From Daphnia pulex (taxonomy: Eukaryota > Arthropoda > Branchiopoda > Diplostraca > Daphniidae), in the NCBI RefSeq assembly GCF_021134715.1, contig NC_060021.1:558001-622000 (forward strand): a DNA stretch of 64,000 nt. Reading direction: 5' to 3'. The position numbers and the translations under genes were made by a program. Shown here in pieces: positions 11,391 through 22,900 of this stretch. Numbering within the stretch: the stretch's first letter is position 1; every line of letters starts with the position of its first letter. The notes under the pieces are model-generated. The model searched no databases, was not told where the DNA came from, and saw only the letters and a program-made list of their open reading frames with translations.

Positions 11391-14146
11391 TTAGAGTGTG
11401 CAAGTAGAAGTGTCCGTGTTCTTCGCCCAATCGCAAAAGTTTCCTACTCTATTCCAGACAGATCCGCCGGGGCATTCTAAAGAAACAATAGGCAAACACA
11501 TTGAATTATTTTGTTTCGAATTTTGAACTTGTTCTATTATTTCAAGTTATGATAGTTTTACCTAGCAAACGTGGAGATCCTTGAACACACCAATAGTACT
11601 GTTTGAAAAAAATAATTCAGGAGCCATTAATACTTGATCTAATAAGAACCTATGATATTTCTGTTTTTTTCTTACCTTGGCGCATTTTTCGTGAGGCCAA
11701 TAACTTTGTTTGTTACAATCTAGTCCGGCGACATCGACTGGCTGAACTGTTTCTTCTGGCTGAACTGTTTCTTCCAGCTTAACTGCTTCTTTTGGCTTTT
11801 GTGTCGTGGACGGTACCGAGTCAAGTGACTTTGTGGGATCGGGACGCCAAGGTTTCCACCATGTTACCTATTTCCAAATGAATTAAGTATTGCATTACAG
11901 AAAAAGTTAAAGTTAATGACATTTGCATCGCGTAAGGTAAATCAAATGTATACTTACAGCGGTAGTAGTTGTCATGGGAGGTGGGACTGGAACAATATAG
12001 TCTTTCATTCCATCATAAAGAACCTGAGGATTAAAAAAAAAATAATAATTAATGAAGTGACTTTTATGGGGGTTTCATAAAAAGTTTTTCGGACAATTAC
12101 CTTCATCATTGAATGATGGCCCTTTCCGCAAAGGTTGTGGAAATCGTCCATGTCCTGATAAAAATTGGATTGTGTCGGTAATTAGATGATCAAAATCTAA
12201 AATGTGTAAGCACAAGTAGTTTTACTCACAATTGCCCACGTCATTGCTCCGCCGTATCCTCTAGCTCGAATAAAGTCCATTTTAATCTTTAAGGAATCTT
12301 CGTCTTCATAGCCGATCCATTGGCGATCTAAACGAAGTTGAAATTGTACATTATTAAAGAATTGAATGTCAATTAAAAATTTTATGACAATAGAAGACAT
12401 ACCTTTGTGAGTGAAAGGTACTTTGCCGACATCGTCGTATCGCTTAACCCATCCATCAGCTGGATCCAGATGTTTCACGCAAATCTAATTCAAAATTTTC
12501 CTAATGTTTAAATATTTCACGAAATTATCTAACTCACAAATATTACCTCGTAATGAGCCATAAATCCTGACGCATTGGTAAATGGACCAGGTTCACCGCC
12601 TCCTGCCCACTTGACGATGTATCTATTCATATTTATTAAATAGTTAGTTGTTCACCCGATTTGTTGAACAATGTAAAATGAACTTACGCTCCCAAATCGG
12701 TGCTTTTGGGGTCACCCAAAGTATACGTGCGGCCATAAAATGGAGTTCCAACGACAAGCTGATTGCGAAGAAATAAAATATTACTTTTTTAAAAAGTTCA
12801 AAATTGAACAATGAATATTAACAAACCTTATCTCTCGGGCATCCGAATTCTTCCCAGAGCAACAGGCCATCGTTCTAATTAAAATTTAAAAAAAATGTCC
12901 ACTGAGTTTCTGACACAATAAAATCACATTTCTGATCCATGGCATTGTGTATAATTACCACGTTAAGTTTTTCGTATGCGTATTGATCAAGGCCAGGTCG
13001 TCGGTAGAGTTGAGAATGAACGTCAGCAAATCCTACCCAATTTCCTCGCAGATCATATGTCATAACGTGAATAGCATCAAGCAATCTAAACGGTTAATTA
13101 AAAAAAAACGAATATGAAATTCTATCGAGAACTGGAATGCAAGAAAACAATAATTAGGATAATAATTCAACTTACTGGCACAACTCTGGGACATGATATC
13201 CCTCCTGCAAACGGAACTTGGCAACTGGAACCTAATTATGAATAGCACAGTTGATTAATTCCGCTAATACTATTTTTGAATTTGCCGCGCAACTTACCGC
13301 AGCAGTCAATTCCCATCCCTTGCCAACAGCATCGAAAGCAGCACGCAATTCTCGAACAAGGGCAAGGAAGGTTTCCTTGTCGGCATAAGTGCCTCCACGG
13401 TCTGCAGCGCCGGGGTATTCCCAATCGAGATCGAATCCATCGAATCCATACTGATTCATGTACTCTATAATTCAAGCGAAAAAGAAACGAAAATTAATAA
13501 AACAAGTTACACAAAATAAACGAGAACACGTTGGATAAGAATTTAAATTATTTCTTTACCTACGACACTGCTAACAAAGGATTGACGGCGAGCCGGAACA
13601 GATGCCATTTGCGAATATTTCTTACCACCTTCACCCCATCCGCCTACTGCCAACATGGGTTTCAAGTTGGGATATTTGTTTTTCAGGGCGACAAATTTGG
13701 CATAGCCTCCATTGTCGATGTCTCGCTATTGAAATCAGGATTTTAAAACATTAGAATTCAAATTTATAAAATAAAAGTAGAAGAAAAGGCGTTACCTCTT
13801 GATCCAAAACCAGAACACCCCAGGTGACGTTACTAACGCCGCAGAAGGAATAGATGATGTGCGTACACATTTCACCGGGGATATCGTCGATGTCGTACGA
13901 TCCTTTTCCAGGACGGTAGACGGCCCAGTTGCTAAAGTAACATACTCGTTTGGCCAGACGATCCGGCAATGCATTGGCCTTTATTTCATTTTCGTCTACA
14001 GAAATATGGAAAAAGAAGATTGTCAATTATTTCCGCTAAACAATATAGGATCAAATTTCAAACTGTCAATTACCTGACTCACGAGGCTGTGCTGCCAAGG
14101 TAACTTGGAGAATCAAGACGGTGACGATAAACAAAGTTTGCCACAT
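11391..14146 (-). CDS. Secreted GH18 chitinase with C-terminal chitin-binding (CBM14) domain
   Basis: Sixteen exons on the minus strand: 14146-14074, 13995-13796, 13725-13560, 13464-13298, 13231-13176, 13085-12959, 12874-12827, 12758-12688, 12622-12547, 12484-12403, 12327-12230, 12154-12101, 12023-11958, 11867-11676, 11598-11562 and 11476-11391. All are in phase, giving about 532 aa. A signal peptide ([17 protein letters not shown]) leads into a GH18 barrel. Visible motifs are [14 protein letters not shown] (strand 1), [12 protein letters not shown] (strand 3), the active site [12 protein letters not shown] with its catalytic Glu, MTYDLRGNW and GGAMTWAI. A Thr/Pro/Glu linker with an 8-residue EETVQPEE-type repeat follows. 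The tail is a six-Cys CBM14 domain ([12 protein letters not shown] to CDWAKN). The enzyme hydrolyses chitin in cuticle or peritrophic matrix. One catalytic plus one binding domain matches the common arthropod secreted group. Confidence 0.93.
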
Positions 14147-14330
14147 TTTAATCAGTTTTTCACCGAATTAGAATGAGCTTATTAATCCACTCTGTTGATA
14201 CAAGATATTTAAAAAAAATGTTCCTTAATTATCAAATGTATCAAATTAAATTTATTTACCGACTGCAACTGCTATCTCTCCTCGATGGCAGGACGGTCAA
14301 GCTAAGAGGTGGATGGAGCCAGAGAAGCGA

Positions 14331-14366
14331 ACTGAGTGAGAACGGTGACCGTCCTGTCCTTTTATG
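14331..14366 (-). promoter_or_regulatory. Chitinase core promoter: TATA box plus TCAGT initiator
   Basis: On the minus strand CATAAAAGG (14366-14358) is followed about 31 bases later by CTCACTCAGT (14340-14331). This is the standard spacing of a TATA box and the arthropod TCAGT initiator. A 5' UTR intron (donor GTAAAT near 14260, acceptor near 14196) probably separates it from the ATG at 14146. Confidence 0.6.
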
Positions 14367-17300
14367 CAACCCCGCGTGCACCTGCCCCCCTCCATTGCTG
14401 GACGAACTGGCTAACCTGTCCACGTGTCGCTTTTAACCCGGGAAAAACCAATACAAAAAAAAAGAATAGGGAATCGACAGACGCTCCTGTATTTCTTCTA
14501 TTCTTTTTTTTTCAGCCTAATTATCTAACGTAACTGGATGGAAATATCTCAATGCAAATTAACACGAGACGTCACCGTGTGAAACTGCAATGTATGACAG
14601 TGTCTATTTGAGATCTAACGGGAAATGTGCCCTTTTGCAACGCATAGGAAATGTACGAAAAAAGCAAATAAAATCAAACTGGTCCAGCAAGTATGACATG
14701 AATTAATGAGACTGATGACCTTACGGCCAAATATTGCGGTTCTTTTATCTACGGTTGAAATGTAACACACCTAAAGCAGGATGCAGATATTTTCCAAAAA
14801 TACGGTAGATGTTGGGCGAAACCAAATAAGAATTCACTGTTTTAATTTGTTTTAAAATTAATTAACAGCTTTACCTTTATATGAGCTACACATAATGCAC
14901 AAACCAATTCCATAACCGAAAATAATTGTTTTATTTGAAACACGTGCCTTCGTTTAGATTTAAGCACGCATCAATCATTTTTAAGTTGTAGAATTACAGC
15001 AAGTAATGGGCTGCTGTGGATGATAGCTCAGTTTTGTGTTTATGTTCATAATCAATTAATTTATTTATAGGTGTTTATAATTGTTCGTAATGGGTTCATA
15101 ATCTTTAACGAAATTGTTATTCTACACTAGAACAGGAGGAGGGTGGATATAGGAATAAAGTAGTATAAGCCCTCCCTCTGGCATGAATGATAAACAGAAG
15201 ATAAACAAGATCCCGGAAACGATGGTTTCGGCGGCAGCTGACCGCTAGTGACCTAATTCTTCAACATCAGGCGACATATCATAGATCTCCACCTTTTGCT
15301 CTAAATTTTTAGGTCAATGGAACATCTTTCAAACGACTCATTTGTCTTGTGCTTCAGTTCTAGCCGGGTAGTTACAGATGCGGATGCATAACTAATAATC
15401 AGCAAATAGCAGGTCCCTCTCGGTCTTAAAGTTCTAGTTGTAGTCCTACTTTGCTTGAAGTGTGTAAAGTTAAAATATTTTGCATTTGATAGTTTACCCA
15501 CAGACATAGTTGTGTGGTATAACACCGCCCTTATCTGCAGTACAAGAGTTATTTTTTAATTTAAATTTTCAATTGTAAGTTTCCCACTTCCATTGGTTAT
15601 TTAATGACCCCCCTACTACCTCAGGAATAATCGAACTCTCTAACGATTTATAATCAACGCTACCCAATAGTCAAAAAGAGAAGAATAGAGATAAATGTTT
15701 CTTACCTTTTAGGCTGGAAAATTCAGCCAGGCATCCATCCACAAGTGATCCATTCCATTTGCAGAAAAGTTGAATCCACCAGACGGGATAGGGAGAAAAG
15801 GGGGTCCTCGTGAATACACCAACACACGAGGACATTTAAAGAAAGGAGAAGAAGAGTAACTCGACCGACATCATGGGTAGTTTTTCCAGTGGAACCGGAT
15901 GCTGTTTATCTAAGTAAAAAATAAAAATGTGTTTACGAAAAATGTAGACAGAAATAACAACAAGCAAGGAAAAGTAACAAATGAGACAGTGGGTAAGCCA
16001 TAATTTTTAATAAACAGAAGAATGAAAGGTTTTCATGTGTTACACTGCTTTCAAACAAATAATGCAACATTATTAAAATATCCCTAGCAAGACAATTAGT
16101 AAGTATTCTGGTTTTATTTACCTGTCAAACAGCAGATAGGGATCCATATTTCGAGTGTGTATGAAGCGACTCAATAAAGAGCCACGACACCCAAGAGACT
16201 CCAAGAGTTCACACGGTGATGACATTTTCGTAATTTTTGATTGCTATTTCTCTTGCAGCCACGTTTCCAAAAAAAGTTATCCTAAACTTCGTCCGTCTCT
16301 TTTTCAAAAACAAAACGAGAGCAGACGACACACAATAATTATCTAATTAATTAGTCTTGCTAAGATATCGATATAAATATTTTTAAAAAACTCTTATTCA
16401 GCACTTCAGGATTTTCTTGGAAGCCAAGAAGAAATAAAATTATTTTGGACATAAATAATTATAAGGTCATTCGTTGGAATCGGAATAAGTTATAGATGAT
16501 AATCCTATCCGTTTCGCATGGCTATGAGGACGTTCCGGGAGACGGGACACAGTTAATAAATAAACGCGGTAGTCCTACGCATGATGCTTAATTTACACGA
16601 GAAAAATCGCAACATGGGCCGGTAAAACAGGAATAATTTGGCAACAAATAATTTTACCACCAGCGACGACAGGAACATTTAGGCTATCTGGGCTACCCTA
16701 ATAAAAATTGTTTCTTTGGATGGAAATTGTGAAACTTGACGTGTTTTGTCTGTCGGTCATGAAAATAACTTATAATAAGTTCTACTGTCGGGCACTGGAG
16801 TTCTATTGTCGGATATTATTTTTAATAATATTTAAAAAAAGGAGTTCTTATGTCTTCAGAGTTCTACTGTCGCCATACCTTTTGCTCTCATATGTGCGTA
16901 ATTAACTGTGGCAAAATGCCACTGCAATTTCGCTTTAGGCGCAGCCTTTGCTAAATAAAAACTTGTTGTTCACAGAAAACATTTAAATTTCCCTGCGTTC
17001 CTAAACTGCTGGCTGCTGAGAGCATATCGCTTGTGGGGGTTTCTTTGTTGGTTTCTTCCTCTTTTGGAATGTTACCCTCCAGAAACTCAGCATAGGTAGA
17101 TCAACGTTTATTAAACAGACGTGAGTTCTCTGCAACGCCTTAAAAGGAATCAAACTCAGAGGGAAAGTCAACGGAATACACACCTTTTCAAATAACAAAT
17201 GTATACTATCGTTTCTTTTTTTTAAAAAGATGCCGCTAACTGTTTACGGAGTCAACAATATCTAGGACTCACAGTTTGGGTTCGTTGCTTTTACCCCCGT

Positions 17301-17630
17301 TGACATAAGAAATCGGTTCACAAGAAGTTAATGCGCTCTGGATTCTTAGCATCAAATGTTTGACTTTATCCATTTCGTTATTCATAAATCAAGATTTAAA
17401 AAAAAGTTCCATTTTTATATGTATATATTTTTTTTTCACGACACGAAACAGCGGTTGATTTCTTTAATTGCCGATGTCATTGTCAAGCAAGCAGTACAAC
17501 AACAACACCACATCATTGAAAAAAAACCGAAGTAAATGTGAAATGATTCAAGGCCTTATTTTTGAATATGCCTTTTTATAAACACGAAGTTATGACACGC
17601 CAATAAAAAGAAAAAGCTTCACAAATTGCA
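14367..17630. other. Intergenic: chitinase upstream region and RBM33-like 3' flank
   Basis: No coding exon or RNA gene is recognised in 3.2 kb of AT-rich sequence. At 16778-16876 four imperfect copies of a GAGTTCTACTGTCGG-like unit occur. The rest is poly-A/T tracts and short chance frames. Confidence 0.45.
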
Positions 17631-19659
17631 TCACAAGAAACGCACACAGATCCCCGGAGTGTTATGATTAGTAATGAAATTATTGGCTCCACTGGAGGAA
17701 GAAAATCTCACAATCGCTTTACCTTCCTGTAATTTAGGATAAACCTCCTAATAAGAACACATAAAAATTCATTAGATAATTGAGCTCAGATCAATTTTTA
17801 AATAAAAACTCACTTGAACAGGACCAAACATCTGGCACAGTTTCCACACGTAATCTTCGGTAGCATTCATATTCAAATTTTCGATAGTTACGGTTTCACT
17901 GATGCGAGCCTTCAGTCACAAGAAACGTCAAATCCATTTTTATTACTGTACACTGAAATTCACAAATTTTTATTCAGAAATTACCGGAGTCTGAAGTAAA
18001 GAGGACGGGGGAGGGTGAGTCATGTGACCTAAAGGGTTGTTGTCATGATTATTGCCTGATGAGGGTTCATCAATGGGAACCTGAAATTATTTGGATTCAA
18101 ACGGGATTATAATCAGTTATTTCAAAGGTTTATAGAGAATGGGTTTATTTACCCTTCTTTTTTCGAGAATTTTTCCGCTTTTATTCTTGACTATGATGAT
18201 TTTATATCGTCGGTTGACTCCGACAGCAGCTTGAGGAATCGCCCGAACCGAATTTTGCACTGTCGGCGTTGGTTTAACTAAAACAGTTTTTCGTCTGTAG
18301 AATGAAAGGGAAAATAAATTGCGGTCAGATTAAACGTGTTAAAGATGCATCAATCCGTGTGATAATTGTTAAAGAAAAAAAGAAAAACATTTACAAAGTT
18401 GGTGATACACTGTTTTCCTTGACAGTAGACGATCCCGTTTGCGGGAGTGAAGAACCCCCGTCCAAGCGTGAAAACGGTGAATGATGTACATTTGTGTTGG
18501 GTGGCTTGTTAGCTTCGGGTAATCTAGACGTCGGCGACACAGTTGTAGTCGATGGATTAGCTAAATAAATTAAAATTTAATTAAATTGCCCGACAAATTG
18601 ATTATTCATTTAAATTTACCAGTTCCGCTATTTCCAGGTTGTGTGGGGAAACTGGGGATTGCAATAAACTCAGCTTTGCCAGCCATCGTAGCTAATTTCT
18701 GACGTCTCCTTTCTTCTTTCATTTTTAATACTTCTTCACGTTTCTTCCGTTGTTCCTCCATCTTTTCGAGATAACTGTAAATACAACATGTTAGTTAAAA
18801 TGACTTGATAGTGAATGATTCCAGTACAACTTACTCTTTCATTTCTGACGAGATATCTTCTGTGACGTTGCTGGTGCTAGCACTAGTTGATTCGGACACG
18901 ATTGGTGCAGGCACCACAGAAGACTGAATTGTCGATGAAGGTGAAACCGTCGTTGGTATGACTGGTGTAGCAGAAGAATTCATTGCAGGCTTTCTGATTG
19001 GGGCTGAAAGCTGCGGAGGCCGAATGTTTGGCGGAGGAACCTGTGTGAGAGCAGCACTTCCGGGTGGTAATACATTGGTTACGGTTTTCGGAGGCGGACA
19101 GGTGAGCGAAACATTTGGGGATGCAAAGGTTCGCATAACCTGGATGTTGCCTGTCGGTCCAAGTCGCAGTTGCTTAAGAGGAGCAGTAACTGAGGCTTCA
19201 GTTGGGGCAGGTCGTTTAGATGCTGTTGAAAGTGGCGTAAGGAATCGCACGGGCTGTGAAGACGAAGGATCGTAAGAATGAGGAGGAGGAGGGTCAAACG
19301 AGTTAAACCGAAATCTTTGGGTCCGTTGTTGTTCAGGATGGTATGGGGCTCGTAATGGCCCATCGCCGAAAGGAGCTGGTAGGATCATATCCATTAAATT
19401 CTGCGGATGGGCATTCTTGAAGCGCGGGGGAGAGATTTGGTCGATGGGTCCATTCAAGCGAGGCGGAGGCAAATTGGACTGAAGGGTAAATCGCATTGGG
19501 GCAAAAGATGCAGGTCTTGGGGCATTCGCTAAATTTGGACCAGGAGGAGGACGCTGATGTCGAGCTTGAAACGCAAAACGAGGAGGAGGTGCGTTGTCAG
19601 AATGTGAGAAGTTTAACCTGGGCTCAGTTAAAGGAGTCACTCGAGTGGCGCAACCATTC
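17631..19659 (-). pseudogene. RBM33-like RRM protein, C-terminal half (severed by retrotransposon)
   Basis: Minus-strand exons 19659-18835 (rest of the interrupted exon), 18774-18620, 18560-18395, 18294-18153, 18080-17985, 17909-17814 and 17747-17631 (TGA) are all in phase. The product is Pro/Phe/Arg-rich, then carries a charged coiled coil (EKMEEQRKKREEVLKMKEER). It ends in an RNA-recognition-motif-like fold: ETVTIENLNMNATEDYVWKL, then QEGKAIVRFSSSSGA. This order (acidic start, low-complexity middle, EQRKKREE helix, terminal RRM) matches RBM33, an RNA-binding/export factor, and is the basis of the name. The frame is open back into the 3' LTR to about 19770 but has no ATG there, only a TTG at 19745. 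Without the element this half is in phase with 28272-27476. It cannot be made normally from this allele. Confidence 0.65.
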
Positions 19660-19664
19660 TGTAC
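19660..19664. repeat. Target-site duplication (left copy), TGTAC
   Basis: TGTAC immediately precedes the left LTR and is repeated exactly at 27476-27480 after the right LTR. Five bases is the usual target duplication of BEL/Pao integrases. Confidence 0.92.
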
Positions 19665-19955
19665 TGTAGAAAATGTAATAGGGATGTTCGGCGTGTCGGG
19701 CCGTTTACTTACAGTTTCCAAGTTGAATAAATTAGACACGAACAAAACCGTGTCTTTTACCTCTCGTCTATTTTAACACACTGAATATTGTACAGTAAAT
19801 TGGGGGGGGAATAAACAATAGGGGGTAGGGTAACAACGACTGAATTTGGGGCCACCTATCGGGGGCCCCCAAGGCAATAGTCGCGTAGGTGCGCCGGTGT
19901 TGTTGTGCGGCGTCCTGATCTCGTCGTCGTCTGTTGGAATGGAATATTCCTAACA
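19665..19955 (-). repeat. 3' LTR of the BEL/Pao element
   Basis: 291 bp, identical base for base to 27185-27475. On the minus strand it starts TGTTAGGAATATTCC and ends TTTTCTACA. It encodes the last 34 residues of the polyprotein (stop at 19856) and contains a near-consensus splice donor ACTGTAAGTAAA. Confidence 0.95.
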
Positions 19956-22900
19956 CACTCCCCACCAGAGCCCGTAGCATCCGGCTCGACATCTTCGACG
20001 ACGTCTTCCGGTTCTTCGGGAGCTGGCATAGCGTCTCCGATAGCGAGATCGATTTCTGGTTCTGGCAGAGTTGGATTTGGATCCTCTTCCGGCTCCTGGA
20101 TCGGTTCCGGATTTCCAATTTCGACGTCTTCGGCGAGATCTTCTCGCAGCTCTATAGGGTGAAGACATTGAATGGCTCTATTAATTAAATTACCATTTGG
20201 AATCTTGAGCATGACAGAACGGATGAGTCCGTCGCGGCTTGGAATCAGTTCCTTCACTACTCCGGTAGACCACATGAGTCGTTTGGAGTGTTCGTCGTGG
20301 ATAACAACGACTTCTCCTAGGCGGATCTTCCTTCCGGATTTTCCTTTGGAGTGGAAGTTGTCTAGTTGGAGTAGATAATCGTCGACGAATCTAGCACAGA
20401 TGTCAGCGACATATTCCCTCCTGTTCTTGTCCATCTCTTGTAGTACGATGCTGGTCGATGTAGGATCCAGCAAGTTAACGGCTGGCTCCGGATCGGCACG
20501 AGTAGAACGTCTGTTGTTTAGAAATTGGTTAGGAGTTATCGGAAGTGGATCGTCAGCTCCTTCCCCAATATAGCTGAGTGGGCGGGCGTTGATTACGCTC
20601 TCGATTTCTGCTAAACTCGCTTCCAGTTCCATGTAGTCAAGGCAGGCTCGACCGTTGGAGCGTCGCAGCAGATCCTTGACGCTCCTCACCATCCGTTCCC
20701 AGAATCCTCCCCACCATGGCGCTAGGCTGGCGGAAAATATCCAAAGGGTTTTTCTGGACGCGAGAAAGTCTTGAATGATGGGATCGGCGTGAATAGTTCT
20801 CAGGAATCGGTCGACACATCGGAACGTTTGCGCGTTGTCCGAATACATCACTGAGACGGGTCCTCGTCTAGCTGCGAATTTTCGAAAGGCTAGTAAGAAG
20901 GAACGCGCCGTCATATCGGGTAGTAGTTCCAAGTGAACCGCTCGAGTGACTGCACACGTAAAAAGACAAACATAACTTTTAAGATGGTTCGTTTTCTTAG
21001 CTTTAGTTGTTGTTATTAAGATGTCTTGGATTTCGACATCTTCTTCGACTGAATCCTCTTCGCCTACGATTAGAGCTTCGATTGGAGCGTCTCCTTCAGC
21101 GGGTGGCTCCTCGATTCGCTCTTCAGTTGGATCGTCTGCTGGCGTCGGATCCTGGACGCTTGGTGGAGCTTTCCTTTTCTTCCTTCGCTGTGCTGGTTTG
21201 TACAGCAGTGGTCCAGCGAAATCGACTCCTGTAACGTGAAAAGATTGCGCATGTTTGAGTCGGTTTAAAGGAAGAGGGGCTGCTAGTTCTTGCTGTCGTC
21301 CTTTAACTATCCAGAATTTTTCTTTTAACTCGGATAGTGTTACTTTTGCTCCTGCATGTAGTAGTGACTCGTGTTTGTCTGTAATTAAGAAAGTGATTAC
21401 TATATGTGATGCAGGAAGCAAAATTGGGGGATCGATGTTTCTATCTCTTAGGGCAAGTGATACTCTCCCATGGATTCGAACGAGACGGTCTCTGGCGTCC
21501 CAGATTGGAAAAAGTGCAGCGATTTTCTCCTTGGGCTGGATTGTGTTGTCTAACTGTAGCGATTCAAACGCCTTAGGATACCGCTCTCGTTGGAGCTGTC
21601 TGTAGATCGTTAGTTCCGCTTCATCCAGCTCCTCTCTGGATAATCTTGTAATCCGGATAACTTTTCCACTTCCTTTTCCATCTGGTCCAATTGCCTTTAT
21701 CGACTCCATTCGTTCTGGACCGGGAGGTCTGAGCTTCTTTTGACTCCTGCTGAGGAATCGTGAGACCCAGGCTGTACGTCTTAACAGTCGATTCCAGGTG
21801 GAAATTTTGTCGAGATTCCAGTCGACGGAGGCTGTTGGAATTGCGATGGCTGCTGTTGTGCTGACCGTCGTACTCCTAGCTTCCGATTCCATTTCGGACT
21901 GGATTGTTTGTGGAATTTGGTCGTTGGGAGAATCTGGCCATTCCGTTTCTTCTCCTTTGAGCCAAATCGGGCCGTTCCACCAAAGAGTTGAGGTTACCAG
22001 CGTTGGCGCTGGCGCTCCCCGCGAGGCAAGATCGGCCGGATTTTGGAGACCTGGACAGTGTCTCCACCACTCGGGTTGTGAAAATTTTCGTATCGTCTCC
22101 ACTTGGTTTCGGACGAATGGTTTCCATTTGTTCGGCTCTCCTCTAATCCATCCTAGTGCAACCAAGGAGTCTGACCAGTAGATAGTTCTCCAATACTGGA
22201 CTTGCATTGCATTTTTTACGACTTCACCTAAACGTACGGCTAAAAGTGAGCTCAGCAATTCTAAACGCGGTAAAGTTACTTTTTTCTTAGGTAGAGGTGC
22301 AACTCTCGTCTTGCTGGCCAGTAGGATGATGAGTGGATCTTCTTGTCCTTTTTGGAGTCGGGCGTAGGCTACGGCTCCATACGCTGCTTCAGAAGCGTCT
22401 CCGAAGACGTGAATTTCGTGAGAAGTGACTTTTTCGGATAGTCCGATCCATCGTGGAATTTGTAGTTCGGTGAAATCGGCGAGACCAGTCATCACTATCT
22501 TCCAAGATTTTTGGATATCGGCTGGCGCTGCTTGGTCCCAACCTATCTCTTTTTCCCAGAGCTTCTGGTAAATAATCTTCAATAAAAGTACAGTGGGAGA
22601 TAAAAATCCAATTGGATCAAAAATCCTTGCCGAGATACTGAGTATCTTTCTTTTGGTGATTTCCGATCCCACTTCTTCTACTGCTTGGATGATGGATGCT
22701 GGGTTGAATTTGAACGAATCGGATCCGGTGTCCCACCGGATTCCTAACACCTTCTGTTGGCCGTCCAAGGCTGGGGAGAGTAGGCCTACGACTTGATTCG
22801 ACAGTCCTTTCTCCTTCAGGTGTTGTTTGAGGTCTTCGTTGTTGGTTGCCCAGCTTCTCATGTTGAGTTGGGCGTCACTAAAGATCTCGTCCGTCTCATC

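Noticed and set aside
19740-19748. A start codon in the 3' LTR opening an in-frame protein with the RBM33-like C-terminal half
   Set aside because: The codon is TTG, not ATG, and there is no ATG between the LTR stop and the host sequence in that frame.
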